Source of the DNA: Acidimicrobium ferrooxidans DSM 10331
Lineage (GTDB): Bacteria; Actinomycetota; Acidimicrobiia; Acidimicrobiales; Acidimicrobiaceae
Assembly (NCBI RefSeq): GCF_000023265.1
Contig: NC_013124.1
Coordinates: forward strand, 806,001-870,000
Reading direction: 5' to 3'
DNA: 64,000 nt
A model generated the notes under the pieces. It saw only the letters and a program-made list of their open reading frames with translations, was not told where the DNA came from and did no database searches. Both the position numbers and the translations under genes were made by a program. Below, one piece after another: positions 33,502-43,189 of the stretch; the first letter of the stretch is position 1; the number at the start of each line of letters is the position of its first letter.

Positions 33502-36459
33502 ATGAACAAGACCGAGATCGTGCGAGCTCGCATCGACGACGACGAGGTTCGAGCGCCGATCGGCACACTTCTCGTCGAGCTCGTGGGGCGCGACGTCCCG
33601 CACGTGTGCTATCACCCGCAGCTCGGCACCATCGGTACGTGCGATACGTGCCTCGTCGAGGTCGATGGCCAGCTGGCGCGAGCCTGTGAGGTGTCGCTCC
33701 GCGAGGGGATGCAGGTGCGTACGCGAGGTGTGGATGTGCGTGCGGCTCGCCTGCGTGCCGCCGGCGCCCTGCTCGCCAACCACGAGCTCTACTGCACCGT
33801 CTGCGACAACTCCAACGGCGACTGTGTGCTCCACGAGAGCGTCCGCGACCTCGGGGTGAACGAGGAGCTGGTGCCCTTTACGCCCAAGCCCTACGAGGTC
33901 GACGCCTCGCACCCCATGTATCGCTACGACCCCTCGCAGTGCATCCTCTGCGGGCGCTGCGTGCAGGCCTGCCAGGAGGTGCAGGTCAACGAGACGCTCA
34001 GCATCGATTGGTCGCTGGAGCGGCCGCGGGTCGTCTGGGACGGGGGCAAGCCCGCCGGCGAATCGAGCTGCGTGAGCTGTGGCCATTGCGTGAGCGTGTG
34101 TCCGTGCAACGCGCTCATGGAGAAGAGCATGCTCGGTCGCGCCGGCACCCTCACGGGGCTCGGCCGAGCTGCGCTCGGTCCGCTGATCGAGCTCACCAAG
34201 GCGACCGAGCCTGCGATCGGCCTCGGGCCCATCTTCGCGCTCTCGGACGCCGAGGCGCAGATCCGTCGCGGCCTCGTGCAACGGACCAAGACCGTGTGTA
34301 CCTACTGCGGCGTCGGCTGCAGTTTCGATGTCTGGACGCGAGGCCGCGACGTTCTGCGGATCGCGCCCGAGCGAGGCCCCGCCAACGGGATCTCGACCTG
34401 CGTCAAGGGCAAGTTCGGTTGGGGCTTCGTCGACGCGCCAGACCGCCTGGTGCGGCCGCTCGTACGACGTGAGGGCCACTTCGAGGAGGCGAGCTGGGAC
34501 GACGCGCTCGACGAGGTCGCCGGCCGGTTGCGTGCGATCGTCGCCGAGCACGGGCCTGACGCCGTCGGCATCATCGCCTCCTCCAAGTGCTCGAACGAGG
34601 AGGCCTATCTCGCCCAGAAGCTTGCGCGGGCCGTCATCGGGACGAACAACATCGACAACTGCTCGCGCTACTGTCAGTCGCCGGCCACCATGGGCCTGTG
34701 GCGAACCGTGGGCTATGGCGGTGACGCCGGTTCGATCAGCGACATCGCCGCAGCAGATCTCGTGGTCATCGTTGGCTCCAACACCGCCGAGAGCCACCCT
34801 GTCATCGCGACGAGGGTGAAGCGCGCGCACAAGGAGGGGCGATCGAAGTTCATCGTTGCCGACCTGCGCCGCCACGAGATGGCGGAGCGAGCGGACCTGT
34901 TCTTGCGTCCCCGGCCGGGTACGGACCTCGTGTGGCTGGCGGCCGTGACGCGACTGATCATCGAGGAGGGACTGGCCGACACGAGCTTTCTCGACGAGCG
35001 CGTCGAGGGTTTCGACGCCTACGTCGAGAGCCTTGCGGCCTTCGACCTCGCGACCGCGACGCGCCTCACTGGCCTCTCCGAAGAGCAGCTGCGCCTCACG
35101 GCGCGCATGATCGCCGAGGCCGAACGCGTGTGCGTGCTCTGGGCGATGGGAGTCACCCAGCACGAGGGTGGTTCGGACACCTCGACGGCGATCTCGAACT
35201 TGCTCCTCGTCACCGGCAACTATGGCCGACCGGGCACGGGGGCCTACCCCTTGCGTGGCCACAACAATGTCCAGGGCGCGAGCGACTTTGGCGCCATGCC
35301 CACGTACTTGCCCGGCTATGAGCCCATCGCCGACGACGAGGTCCGCCAGAAGTGGTCGACGCTGTGGGGTGTGGAGGTCCCGGATCGACCCGGACTCGAC
35401 AACCACCAGATGATCGACGCGATCCACGCCGGCTCGCTGCGGGCGCTCGTCGTCATCGGCGAGGAGCTCGGCATCGTGGATGCCAACGCGACCTACGTCC
35501 AAGAAGCCCTCGGCTCGCTCGAGCTCTTGGTGGTGGCTGATCTCTTCCTGTCGCGAACGGCGTCGTTTGCCGACGTCGTCCTCCCGGCCGCGCCATCGCT
35601 GGAGAAGGAGGGGACGTTCACCAACACCGAGCGTCGCATCCAGCGCTTCTATCGGGCGATGGATCCGCTCGGTGAGGCACGTGCGGACTGGGTCTGGCTC
35701 TGCGACCTCGCCAACCGCCTGGGCGCCGGGTGGAGCTACGACCATCCAGGGGCCGTGATGGCCGAGGCTGCCGCAGGGGCTGCGATCTTCGCTGGCGTCG
35801 ACTACGAACGACTCGAGGGGTATGCGTCCCTCCAGTGGCCGGTGGCGGCCGACGGAACCGATTCGCCCCTGCTCTATACCGAGCGCTTCGCGTTCCCATC
35901 GGGGCGCGCTCGCCTCGTTCCCGTGCCCTGGGTCGAGCCCACCGAGCAGGTCGACGATGACTTCGATCTCCATCTGAACAATGGCCGCTTGCTCGAGCAC
36001 TTCCACGAGGGCAACATGACCTATCGCACCGCCGGGATCGCCGAGGTGACGCCGGGGCCCTTCGTCGAGGTGTCCGAAGAGCTGGCCGCCGAACGACACA
36101 TCCGCGACGGAGCGCTCGTGCGCTTGGTGTCGCGCCGAGGTGCCGTCCGGGTTCGTGCCCTCGTGACGGACCGTGTGCGAGGACACGAGCTGTACTTGCC
36201 GATGAACGGGCGTGCCAACGAGGAGGCGGTCAACGTCTTGACGAGCTCGTCGACCGACCGGGCGACCCACACGCCCGCCTTCAAGGAGCTCGCGGTGCGC
36301 CTCGAGGTGCTCGACGACCCCGTCGCCGTCGCGCTCCCGAGGCGGAACTGGCGCTACGGCCAGCGGACGCCGCAACGAGGCGTGGACATCGCCGCTCGCC
36401 GTGCCCGACCCGACTACGTCGATCCCACACTGATCCAAGGAGGTCGTCGCCGTGGCTGA
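33502..36459 (+). CDS. fdhA: Formate dehydrogenase catalytic subunit, soluble NuoG-like type
   Basis: Molybdenum/tungsten bis-MGD enzyme predicted to oxidise formate to CO2. Order: N-terminal 2Fe-2S ferredoxin (CYHPQLGTIGTCDTC), a Cys-rich His-type region (NHELYCTVCDN), two 4Fe-4S clusters (CILCGRCVQAC and CVSCGHCVSVCPC), then the catalytic domain with CTYCGVGCSF for its own cluster. DNCSRYCQSP carries the Mo-ligand Cys (C391, codon TGT, not selenocysteine); the next residue is Gln where classical FDHs have His. 985 residues. The stop overlaps a DUF1641 gene by 8 bp. No NuoF-like subunit is nearby. The CQ variant leaves another related oxidoreductase activity possible. Confidence 0.88.
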   Translation: MNKTEIVRARIDDDEVRAPIGTLLVELVGRDVPHVCYHPQLGTIGTCDTCLVEVDGQLARACEVSLREGMQVRTRGVDVRAARLRAAGALLANHELYCTVCDNSNGDCVLHESVRDLGVNEELVPFTPKPYEVDASHPMYRYDPSQCILCGRCVQACQEVQVNETLSIDWSLERPRVVWDGGKPAGESSCVSCGHCVSVCPCNALMEKSMLGRAGTLTGLGRAALGPLIELTKATEPAIGLGPIFALSDAEAQIRRGLVQRTKTVCTYCGVGCSFDVWTRGRDVLRIAPERGPANGISTCVKGKFGWGFVDAPDRLVRPLVRREGHFEEASWDDALDEVAGRLRAIVAEHGPDAVGIIASSKCSNEEAYLAQKLARAVIGTNNIDNCSRYCQSPATMGLWRTVGYGGDAGSISDIAAADLVVIVGSNTAESHPVIATRVKRAHKEGRSKFIVADLRRHEMAERADLFLRPRPGTDLVWLAAVTRLIIEEGLADTSFLDERVEGFDAYVESLAAFDLATATRLTGLSEEQLRLTARMIAEAERVCVLWAMGVTQHEGGSDTSTAISNLLLVTGNYGRPGTGAYPLRGHNNVQGASDFGAMPTYLPGYEPIADDEVRQKWSTLWGVEVPDRPGLDNHQMIDAIHAGSLRALVVIGEELGIVDANATYVQEALGSLELLVVADLFLSRTASFADVVLPAAPSLEKEGTFTNTERRIQRFYRAMDPLGEARADWVWLCDLANRLGAGWSYDHPGAVMAEAAAGAAIFAGVDYERLEGYASLQWPVAADGTDSPLLYTERFAFPSGRARLVPVPWVEPTEQVDDDFDLHLNNGRLLEHFHEGNMTYRTAGIAEVTPGPFVEVSEELAAERHIRDGALVRLVSRRGAVRVRALVTDRVRGHELYLPMNGRANEEAVNVLTSSSTDRATHTPAFKELAVRLEVLDDPVAVALPRRNWRYGQRTPQRGVDIAARRARPDYVDPTLIQGGRRRG

Positions 36460-36844
36460 ACCGCTGACACGTGTGCCCGCCCGCGCGGTGGCGAGCTCGC
36501 TGGAGCGCGAGCGAGCCGACCTCGCGCGTCTCGTCGAGACGATGGGCGCCCCAGCACGCGACGCCGTCGCAGCACTCGCTGCACGGCTCGACACGCCCGC
36601 AGGACGTCGGGGTGTCGAGACGTTGTCGTGGCTCGTACGGCTGGTGGTGACGCTGCCACCGGAGATGGTCGCTGGACTTGCGCGAGGCCTCGCAGCGGCG
36701 AATGGCGCCCTCTCGGACTCGTCGCCGCCGACGGTCGCCGAGCTCATTCGGCTGGCGAGAAGCCCCGGGGTTCGTCGGGGCGTCAAGGCGATCCTGAGCA
36801 TCGTCCACGAGCTCGGCACCGCCGAAGCGGCGCGTCGGCTGTAA
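36452..36844 (+). CDS. DUF1641 protein partnered with formate dehydrogenase
   Basis: A 130-residue, mainly helical, Ala/Arg-rich soluble protein containing a DUF1641-like segment (TPAGRRGVETLSWLVRLV, then VRRGVKAILSIVHELGT). Genes of this type follow soluble formate dehydrogenases such as the Bacillus YrhE/YrhD pair, so a role as accessory or small subunit is likely. The GTG at 36452 has AAGGAGG 8 nt upstream and overlaps the fdhA stop. The catalytic role is unknown. Confidence 0.85.
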   Translation: MAEPLTRVPARAVASSLERERADLARLVETMGAPARDAVAALAARLDTPAGRRGVETLSWLVRLVVTLPPEMVAGLARGLAAANGALSDSSPPTVAELIRLARSPGVRRGVKAILSIVHELGTAEAARRL

Positions 36845-37061
36845 CCGCGGACGCGTTTCGAACGTCGGACAAGAGGTGCTGTGTCGACCGATGTCGTCGA
36901 GGTGACATCGAGCGGCAACAGGGCGCCTTGCCCGAGCGGCGTTCTCTGGTTACCATGAGGACGTGGCTCGGGCGGTGGTGATCCCACGCCCGCGGCCCAC
37001 CAGCGCGGGCGGCTCCGCACAGAGCGTCCGGTGGCAGAGCCCAGAAAGGGGGTCGGAGCCG
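36845..37061. promoter_or_regulatory. 217-bp promoter and leader of the 2-oxoacid dehydrogenase operon
   Basis: TACCAT at 36949-36954 is a candidate -10, giving a leader of about 100 nt. The leader contains a hairpin with 7-bp arms, GCCCGCG at 36988-36994 and CGCGGGC at 37004-37010, and ends with AAAGGGGG upstream of the E1-alpha ATG. Confidence 0.4.
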
Positions 37062-38138
37062 ATGGAGGCTGGCACGATCGAGGAGCAGTTCCCGCTCCTC
37101 CAGCGCCTGAACGAGGATGGTGAACTCGTCGGCGATCTCGGTGTGGTCGACCTCGACCGTCTCGCCGAGGTCTATCGCCACATGGTGATGTTGCGGCGCT
37201 TCGACGAGCGCGCGTGGAACCTCCAGCGTCAAGGCGTCATCGGGACCTACGCGCCCTACAAGGGGCAAGAGGCGGCGCAGCTCGGTGCGGCCCACGGCCT
37301 CGCGGAGCAGGACTGGTTGGTGCCGACCTATCGCGACTGGGCCGCCTCCTGGGCACGAGGGGTCCCACTCGAGCACGGCCTCTTCTTCGCAAAGGGCCAT
37401 CCCCGTATGGGCCTGGTGCCAGAGGAGGCGACCGTGCTCCCGGCCCAGGTGGTCATCGCTGCCCAGACACTCCACGGCGTCGGTGTGGCCTGGTCGCTGA
37501 AGCTCCGCCACGAGCCGAAGGTTGCACTCGTGACGTTCGGCGACGGGGCCGCCAGCCAGGGCGACACGCACGAGGCCATGAACTTTGCATCGGTGTTTCG
37601 AGTCCCGCTCGTGTTCTTCTGTGAGAACAACCACTGGGCGATCTCGGTGCCGCTCGAGCGGCAGATGCATTCTGAGACCATCGCCCAGCGAGCCGTCGCC
37701 TACGGCATGGAGGGCTTCCGTGTCGACGGCAACGACTACGTCGCGGTCGTCAACCTCGTTCACGATCTCGCCGAACGCGCGCGCCAGGGCGAGGGCCCGT
37801 TCCTCGTCGAGGCGGTGACCTATCGGCTCGGGGCGCACACCACCGCCGACGATCCCTCGAAGTATCGAGAGAGCGCGGAGGAAGAGCGCTGGGAGGCGAA
37901 GGATCCGATCCGGCGCATCGAGCGGCTGCTCCAGCGAGAGGGTCGCCTCGACGATGACGCCATCGCCGCTGCGGAGGCGAGCGCTGCCGAGGCGGTCGAA
38001 GGCGTGCTGGAGCGGTTCCACAGCGCGCTCGACGACGAGCCGGCCACGCTGTTCGACCATGTCTATGCCGAGCTGACCCCGCAGCTCGCGGCCCAGCGCG
38101 ATCGGTTCGTCGCGCGGGTCAAGGAGGTCGAGCGCTGA
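37062..38138 (+). CDS. pdhA: Pyruvate/2-oxoacid dehydrogenase E1 alpha subunit
   Basis: Thiamine-diphosphate E1 alpha chain, which decarboxylates the 2-oxoacid. The 358-residue product has the TPP motif GDGAASQGDTHEAMNFASVF through ENNHWAIS, and the phosphorylation-loop-like YRLGAHTTADDPSKYR region common to E1 alpha. The ATG at 37062 has AAAGGGGG about 15 nt upstream and GGAG 7 nt upstream. Stop and E1-beta start overlap as TGATG. Pyruvate versus branched-chain substrate is not certain; the PdhA-like N-terminus favours pyruvate. Confidence 0.9.
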   Translation: MEAGTIEEQFPLLQRLNEDGELVGDLGVVDLDRLAEVYRHMVMLRRFDERAWNLQRQGVIGTYAPYKGQEAAQLGAAHGLAEQDWLVPTYRDWAASWARGVPLEHGLFFAKGHPRMGLVPEEATVLPAQVVIAAQTLHGVGVAWSLKLRHEPKVALVTFGDGAASQGDTHEAMNFASVFRVPLVFFCENNHWAISVPLERQMHSETIAQRAVAYGMEGFRVDGNDYVAVVNLVHDLAERARQGEGPFLVEAVTYRLGAHTTADDPSKYRESAEEERWEAKDPIRRIERLLQREGRLDDDAIAAAEASAAEAVEGVLERFHSALDDEPATLFDHVYAELTPQLAAQRDRFVARVKEVER

Positions 38139-39118
38139 TGGCGAAGCTCACCATGGCCCAGGCCCTGAATCAAGCGCTCGCCCAGGCGCTCGAGGGTGAC
38201 GAGCGCGTGCTGATCCTCGGCGAGGACGTCGGACGCGACGGCGGTGTCTTTCGCATTACGGACGGCCTGATCGACCGATTCGGTCCCGAGCGGGTCGTCG
38301 ACACGCCGCTCGCGGAGTCCGGGATCGTGGGAACGTCCGTCGGCCTGGCGATGGGCGGCATGCGACCCATCGCCGAGATCCAGTTCTTCGGGTTCATCTA
38401 CGAGACCATGGACCAGATCGCCTCGCAGGCGGCCCGCGTGCGGTTTCGGTCGATGGGGCGCTTCAGCGCGCCGCTCGTGATCCGGACCCCCTACGGCGGT
38501 GGTGTCAAGGCCCCGGAGATTCACTCCGATTCACTCGAGGCCTTGTTCGTACACACGCCGGGTATCAAGGTCGTCACGCCGTCGAACCCCTACGACGCGA
38601 AGGGTCTCCTGCTCGCCGCCGTCGACGATCCCGACCCGGTGCTGTTCCTCGAGCCGATGCGGTTGTACCGTGCGTTCCGCGACGAGGTGCCCGAGGAACC
38701 CTATCGGGTGCCCCTCGGCGTCGCGAATGTCGTTCGCGAGGGGCGCGACGTCACCTTGATCGGATGGGGCGCCTCGATGCCCGTGGTGCTCCAGGCCGCC
38801 GACGAGCTGATCGCACGCCACGACGTCATGCCCGAGGTGATCGACCTTCGGACGCTCTCTCCGCTCGACGAGGCGACGATCGTCCAGAGCGTGCAGCACA
38901 CCCAGCGAGCCGTGGTCGTGCACGAGGCGGTGCGCACCGGGGGACTCGGCGCGGAGGTCGCTGCGCTCGTCCAAGAGCGCGCGTTCTTGTATCTCGAGGC
39001 GCCGGTCGGCAGGGTCTCGGGCTACGACACGCCCTACCCCATGACCATGTTCGAGGACCTGTGGCTCCCTGACGCGACCCAGGTGGTGAGCGCCGCGCTG
39101 GCAGCGGTTCGCTACTAG
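38138..39118 (+). CDS. pdhB: Pyruvate/2-oxoacid dehydrogenase E1 beta subunit
   Basis: Partner of E1 alpha in the alpha2-beta2 heterotetramer, 326 residues, with LGEDVGRDGGVFRIT, GFIYETMDQIASQAARVR and VIDLRTLSPLDEATI. The ATG overlaps the pdhA stop. AAGGAGG lies upstream inside the pdhA end. A 65-bp gap with GAGAGGAG separates it from the E2 gene. Confidence 0.93.
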   Translation: MAKLTMAQALNQALAQALEGDERVLILGEDVGRDGGVFRITDGLIDRFGPERVVDTPLAESGIVGTSVGLAMGGMRPIAEIQFFGFIYETMDQIASQAARVRFRSMGRFSAPLVIRTPYGGGVKAPEIHSDSLEALFVHTPGIKVVTPSNPYDAKGLLLAAVDDPDPVLFLEPMRLYRAFRDEVPEEPYRVPLGVANVVREGRDVTLIGWGASMPVVLQAADELIARHDVMPEVIDLRTLSPLDEATIVQSVQHTQRAVVVHEAVRTGGLGAEVAALVQERAFLYLEAPVGRVSGYDTPYPMTMFEDLWLPDATQVVSAALAAVRY

Positions 39119-39183
39119 CCCACGGGCGCTGGGACTCGTCGTCGGGATCGTTGCGGCCGTGGCGCCGCGTGAGAGGAGCGCGC

Positions 39184-40467
39184 ATGGAGTGGAAGTTTCC
39201 GGACGTTGGCGAGGGCCTGCACGAAGCACAGGTCGTCGCCTGGCACGTCCACGAGGGCGACGCGATCGAACGGGATGCCCCGCTGGTCGACGTCGAGACT
39301 GACAAGTCGGTGGTGACCATTCCGGCGCCGGTGGCCGGGACGGTCGAGAAGATCCTCTTCCACGAGGGCGACACCGTTCACGTTGGTGAGGTCGTCGTGG
39401 TGTTCGGCGACGGCAGCGCGCCGGCGCCATCGCCGCTCCAGCCGACGGCGTCCCCGGCTCATGTCCCGGCACCGCCGGTTGCTCCGGCGCCGACGCCCGC
39501 GAGTGAGCCGCTAGCGCGTGGGGTCGATCGAGGCATCGTGCTCGCGACGCCTGCCGTGCGGCGCCTCGCGCGAGAGCTCGGTGTCGACCTTGCGAGCGTC
39601 GTCGGGAGCGGAGAACGCGGCCGAGTCCTCGCCGACGACGTTCGGCGCTTCGCGGCGTCGCCCGAGAGCACCGAGTCGGCCGTGGCCGCGGTGTCGACGC
39701 TGTCGACCGGGGCGCCTCGCGCCGATCGAGGCGCCGGCGACGACGGTGTCGCGCCGCTGGCCGTCGAGGCCGACGAGCGTCGGCCGCTGGTCGGGATCCG
39801 CAAGCGTATCGCGGAGAACATGGCGCGTTCGTGGTCGCACGCTGTGCAGGTCACGGTCGTCGAGGAGGTCGTCGTCGACGAGCTCGTGGCGCTCCGTGAG
39901 CGCATCAACGCCCACCTCGGCGAGCAACGCATCAGCTACCTGCCGATTTTCGTGAAGGCCGCCGCGAGCCTGCTGGCGCGCTTCCCAGAGCTCAACGCAT
40001 CGCTCGACGAGGAGGCATCCGAGCTCGTCTACCACGCCCATCGCAACATCGGGATCGCCGTCGACGATCCCCAAGGTCTCATGGTGCCCGTGGTGCGCGA
40101 TGCCGATCGCCGCTCGATCAGGGAGCTCGGCCTCGAGCTCGAGCGCCTCATCCAAGGTGCCCGGGCGCACACCTTGGGGCCGCGGGACCTGACCGGCTCG
40201 ACCTTCACGATCACGAACTTCGGTTCGATCGGCGGCATCGTGGCGACGCCGATCATCAACTATCCCGACGTCGCGATTCTGGGCGTCGGGCCGATTCGCC
40301 GCCGTGCTGTCGTGGGCCCGGACGACGTCATCGTGCCGGCGTCGGTGCTGTTCGTCTCGTTGACCTTCGACCATCGCGTGGTCGACGGCGGGACGGCCTC
40401 GCGCTTTCTCGTCGCGCTCTCGGAGCTGCTCCGAGACCCGGCTGCCCTCGTCGCGGAGCTCGTGTGA
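39184..40467 (+). CDS. pdhC: Dihydrolipoamide acyltransferase (E2)
   Basis: Core acyltransferase of the complex, 427 residues. One lipoyl domain (residues 1-80) has the lipoylated K41 in VETDKSV; a Pro/Ala-rich linker follows; a peripheral subunit-binding domain lies at about 115-150 (ATPAVRRLARELGVDL). The catalytic domain ends with DHRVVDGG, whose H397 and D401 are the active-site pair. The ATG at 39184 has GAGAGGAG 5 nt upstream. Start of the next gene overlaps its stop (TGATG). Confidence 0.93.
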   Translation: MEWKFPDVGEGLHEAQVVAWHVHEGDAIERDAPLVDVETDKSVVTIPAPVAGTVEKILFHEGDTVHVGEVVVVFGDGSAPAPSPLQPTASPAHVPAPPVAPAPTPASEPLARGVDRGIVLATPAVRRLARELGVDLASVVGSGERGRVLADDVRRFAASPESTESAVAAVSTLSTGAPRADRGAGDDGVAPLAVEADERRPLVGIRKRIAENMARSWSHAVQVTVVEEVVVDELVALRERINAHLGEQRISYLPIFVKAAASLLARFPELNASLDEEASELVYHAHRNIGIAVDDPQGLMVPVVRDADRRSIRELGLELERLIQGARAHTLGPRDLTGSTFTITNFGSIGGIVATPIINYPDVAILGVGPIRRRAVVGPDDVIVPASVLFVSLTFDHRVVDGGTASRFLVALSELLRDPAALVAELV

Positions 40468-41897
40468 TGGTGGTCGGGGAGCTGATCGAGACGGTCGATC
40501 TCCTCGTCGTCGGCGGGGGTCCGGGTGGCTACACCGCCGCACTCCGAGCCGCACAGCTCGGTCGGGACGTGGTCCTCGTCGAGGAGGGCGCCATCGGTGG
40601 CGTCTGCTTGAACGTCGGGTGCATTCCGTCAAAGGCGCTCATCGAGACCTCACGCGCCTGGCACGGCCTCGGTGAGCTCGCCGAGCGGGGCGTGATGGTC
40701 GCAGACGCGTCGCTCGATCGTGCGCGCGTCCGCCAGAGCGTCGAGGCGGCGCGCGATCGCCTGACGGGCGGGGTCGCGCAGCTGCTCAAGGCGGCGGGCG
40801 TCGAGGTCGTCGAGGGCCGAGCGGCCTTCGTCGGCGCGAACCACGCGCGCGTCCAGAGCGCGCACGAGGCGACCCAGGTCCAGTTCCGTCAGGCGGTCGT
40901 GGCGACGGGGTCTGCGGCTCGGCGTGTGCCGGGGCTCGAGGTCGACCACGAGCACATCCTCGACTCGACGGATCTGCTGTTCCGGGACGCACCGATCGAG
41001 CGGCTCATCGTGGTGGGCGGCGGCTACATCGGGCTCGAACTCGGCGCGGCGTGGGCTCGTCTCGGTGCGAAGGTCACCATCGTCGAGGCGATGGACGATG
41101 TGCTCATGGGGGCCGAGCCGGAGGTGCGTCGCGCGCTGCGCGACGGGCTGGGTCGGCTCGGGGTCGAGGTGCGGACCCGCGCGGTGGTGTCGTCGGTCGA
41201 GGCGGTCGCCGACGGGGTCGTCGTCGGGATCGAGCAGGGCGCGGGCGTCGACAAGCTCGCAGCCGACGTCGTCGCGGTGGTCGTGGGTCGAGAGCCTCGC
41301 CTCGAGCCAGAGCTCGGCCTCGAGGCTGCGGGCGTCGCGGTCGCCGACGGCAGGGTCGTGGTCGATGTGGCGCGCCGCACCACGAACCCCGCGATCTTCG
41401 CCATCGGCGACATTACGCCCGGTCCGATGCTTGCTCACAAGGCCTACCTCGAAGCCAAGGTTGCGGCCGAGGCGGCGAGTGGCCACCCGAGCGGCTTCGA
41501 TGCTCGCGTCATCCCGGCCGTCGTGTTCGCCGAACCCGAGGCGGCCTGGGCCGGACTCGGAGAGGCCGAGGCACGGGCTCGCTACGGATCGATCGTCGTC
41601 GGTCGCTTCCCGTATCGGGCCAACGGCCGGGCGGTTGCGGTGGGCTCGACCTGGGGCGAGGTCAAGGTGATCGCACGCGCCGATGGCGAGGTGGTCGGGG
41701 TCTGGATCGTGGGTGCGGACGCCTCCAATCTCATCAGTGAGGCAGCCCTCGCCATCGAGATGGGCGCCACACTCGACGACATCGCGCTCACCATCCACCC
41801 GCATCCGACGCTGAGCGAGATGCTGCCCGAAGCCGCAGAGGTGGGTCTCGGCCGGCCGACGCACATCATCGTCCGTACGCAGTCGGGCGGTCGTTAG
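40467..41897 (+). CDS. lpdA: Dihydrolipoyl dehydrogenase (E3)
   Basis: FAD disulfide oxidoreductase that reoxidises dihydrolipoamide with NAD+. The 476-residue product has VVGGGPGGYTAALRAAQLG for FAD, the redox disulfide CLNVGC (C47, C52), an NAD-binding VVGGGYIGLELG and the C-terminal HPHPTLSEM with the catalytic His. The ATG at 40467 overlaps the pdhC stop; a GTG one codon earlier is also possible. Last gene of the four-gene operon, followed by an inverted repeat. Confidence 0.94.
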   Translation: MVVGELIETVDLLVVGGGPGGYTAALRAAQLGRDVVLVEEGAIGGVCLNVGCIPSKALIETSRAWHGLGELAERGVMVADASLDRARVRQSVEAARDRLTGGVAQLLKAAGVEVVEGRAAFVGANHARVQSAHEATQVQFRQAVVATGSAARRVPGLEVDHEHILDSTDLLFRDAPIERLIVVGGGYIGLELGAAWARLGAKVTIVEAMDDVLMGAEPEVRRALRDGLGRLGVEVRTRAVVSSVEAVADGVVVGIEQGAGVDKLAADVVAVVVGREPRLEPELGLEAAGVAVADGRVVVDVARRTTNPAIFAIGDITPGPMLAHKAYLEAKVAAEAASGHPSGFDARVIPAVVFAEPEAAWAGLGEAEARARYGSIVVGRFPYRANGRAVAVGSTWGEVKVIARADGEVVGVWIVGADASNLISEAALAIEMGATLDDIALTIHPHPTLSEMLPEAAEVGLGRPTHIIVRTQSGGR

Positions 41898-41907
41898 GGG
41901 GTTCCCG

Positions 41908-41935
41908 GCGCATAGCTCCGGGGGCGGCTATGCGC
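41908..41935. terminator. Candidate bidirectional terminator between lpdA and the CoA transferase gene
   Basis: GCGCATAGC (41908-41916) and GCTATGCGC (41927-41935) are perfect 9-bp inverted arms around a 10-nt G-rich loop. The TAG stop of the minus-strand CoA transferase gene lies in the right arm. There is no T tract on either strand, as is common in GC-rich actinobacteria. Confidence 0.6.
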
Positions 41936-43166
41936 GCCCGTGGTCGGCGCGAGCGTCGGCTGCGAGTTCGTCGCGAGCTCGCGGATCGGCGACCATGGTG
42001 ATGATGCGTTGCGCTTGTTCAGTCGCGCTCGCGCCGAAGAGGTGGGCGACACCGTGCTCCGAAACGATCGCGGAGTGCTGGAACGACGTCACCGGCGTGT
42101 CGAGGCAGGCGCGCACGTTCGAGGCGTCGGTTGGGGAGTGCCAGGAGCGCAGTGCGATGATGGACTGGCCCTCGCGCGCATGGAGCGCACCGACGGTGAA
42201 GTCGGGTTGTCCGCCAAAGCCGGAGATGACGCGAGGGCCGAGGTGGCACGCGTTCGCCTGCGCGAACAGATCCACCTGGAGGGCGGCGTTGATCGCGGTC
42301 ATGCGTGGCTGGCGCATGATCATGGCAGGGTCGTTGATCGTCTCGGTCCGAAGGAGACGGAGCCTCGGGTTGCGGTCGGCCCACGCATAGAGTTCAGCCG
42401 AGCCAAAGAGGAACGACGCGGTGATGGGCTCGCTCCGATCGAGGGCGGCTCGCCGCTCCAGGGCGAGGACGCCGTCGCTGATCATCTCGCTCCAGATCCT
42501 CAAGCCACGTCGATCCTCCAAGCGCGCCAGGACGCGATCGGGGATGGCGCCGATACCGAGCTGGAGCGTGGCGCCGCTCGGGACAAGACGTGCGACGTGC
42601 TCGGCGATGGCTGCTGCCTGGGGATCGTCGGCGTTGCGCGCGTCCGGCGAGGACAGCGGCGCCTCTGCCTCGATGGCCCAGTCGATGGCGTCGGTCTCGA
42701 TCTCTCCGTCGCCGAAGACGTAGGGCACATGAGGGTTGAGCTGGGCGATGACGAGGCCACCGTGCGAGCGAACGGCCTCGATCGCCGCAGGCAAGATGTT
42801 GACCTCCGTTCCGAGTGAGACCCGACCCGCGATCGGAAGGGACGTCTGGACCATCACGACGTCGGGTACGAGCGTGGTGGCGAGGAGGGTCGGCACCAGC
42901 GACAGGCGCATGGGCAGATAGCGCAGGGCGTCGCCTTGGTCGCGGATGGCTGGGCCGAGGAAGGGCGACTCGTAGGTGATGCCCGGGCGAGCCGGGATCG
43001 GGTGCTGGGCGTTCAGGATGAACAGGCGCCAGCGTTCGAGTTCGGCCTCGGCGGCGCCGAGGAGGGCCGTTGGGGTGAGGAAGTTCCCGCCTGCCACGAT
43101 GCGCGGCTCACGACGGCCGATGGCGGCGAGCCGCTTGCGTAACGTGTCGTCTCCGATGATCTCCAT
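41928..43166 (-). CDS. Acetyl-CoA hydrolase/4-hydroxybutyrate CoA-transferase family protein
   Basis: Transfers CoA between acyl groups or hydrolyses acetyl-CoA. The 412-residue product has the glycine motif LQLGIGAIPDRV, the SEMISDG segment with a conserved Glu of the family, and ISGFGGQPDF near the C-terminus. TAGGAG lies 9 nt before the ATG at 43166. The open frame extends to 44135 but the added part is a shadow of the next gene. It follows the flippase-like gene with 23 bp between. Which acyl-CoA is used is unknown. Confidence 0.87.
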   Translation of the reverse strand: MEIIGDDTLRKRLAAIGRREPRIVAGGNFLTPTALLGAAEAELERWRLFILNAQHPIPARPGITYESPFLGPAIRDQGDALRYLPMRLSLVPTLLATTLVPDVVMVQTSLPIAGRVSLGTEVNILPAAIEAVRSHGGLVIAQLNPHVPYVFGDGEIETDAIDWAIEAEAPLSSPDARNADDPQAAAIAEHVARLVPSGATLQLGIGAIPDRVLARLEDRRGLRIWSEMISDGVLALERRAALDRSEPITASFLFGSAELYAWADRNPRLRLLRTETINDPAMIMRQPRMTAINAALQVDLFAQANACHLGPRVISGFGGQPDFTVGALHAREGQSIIALRSWHSPTDASNVRACLDTPVTSFQHSAIVSEHGVAHLFGASATEQAQRIITMVADPRARDELAADARADHGRA

Positions 43167-43189
43167 GGCGGGTGCTCCTACGGGATTGG

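Noticed and set aside
34672-34674. Selenocysteine at the formate dehydrogenase active site
   Set aside because: The codon is TGT (Cys), not TGA, so no Sec machinery is needed.
33007-37020. Minus-strand open frame of about 1337 codons opposite fdhA
   Set aside because: Shadow of fdhA and the pdhA leader in a GC-rich genome; it also runs through the promoter repeats and shows no domain.
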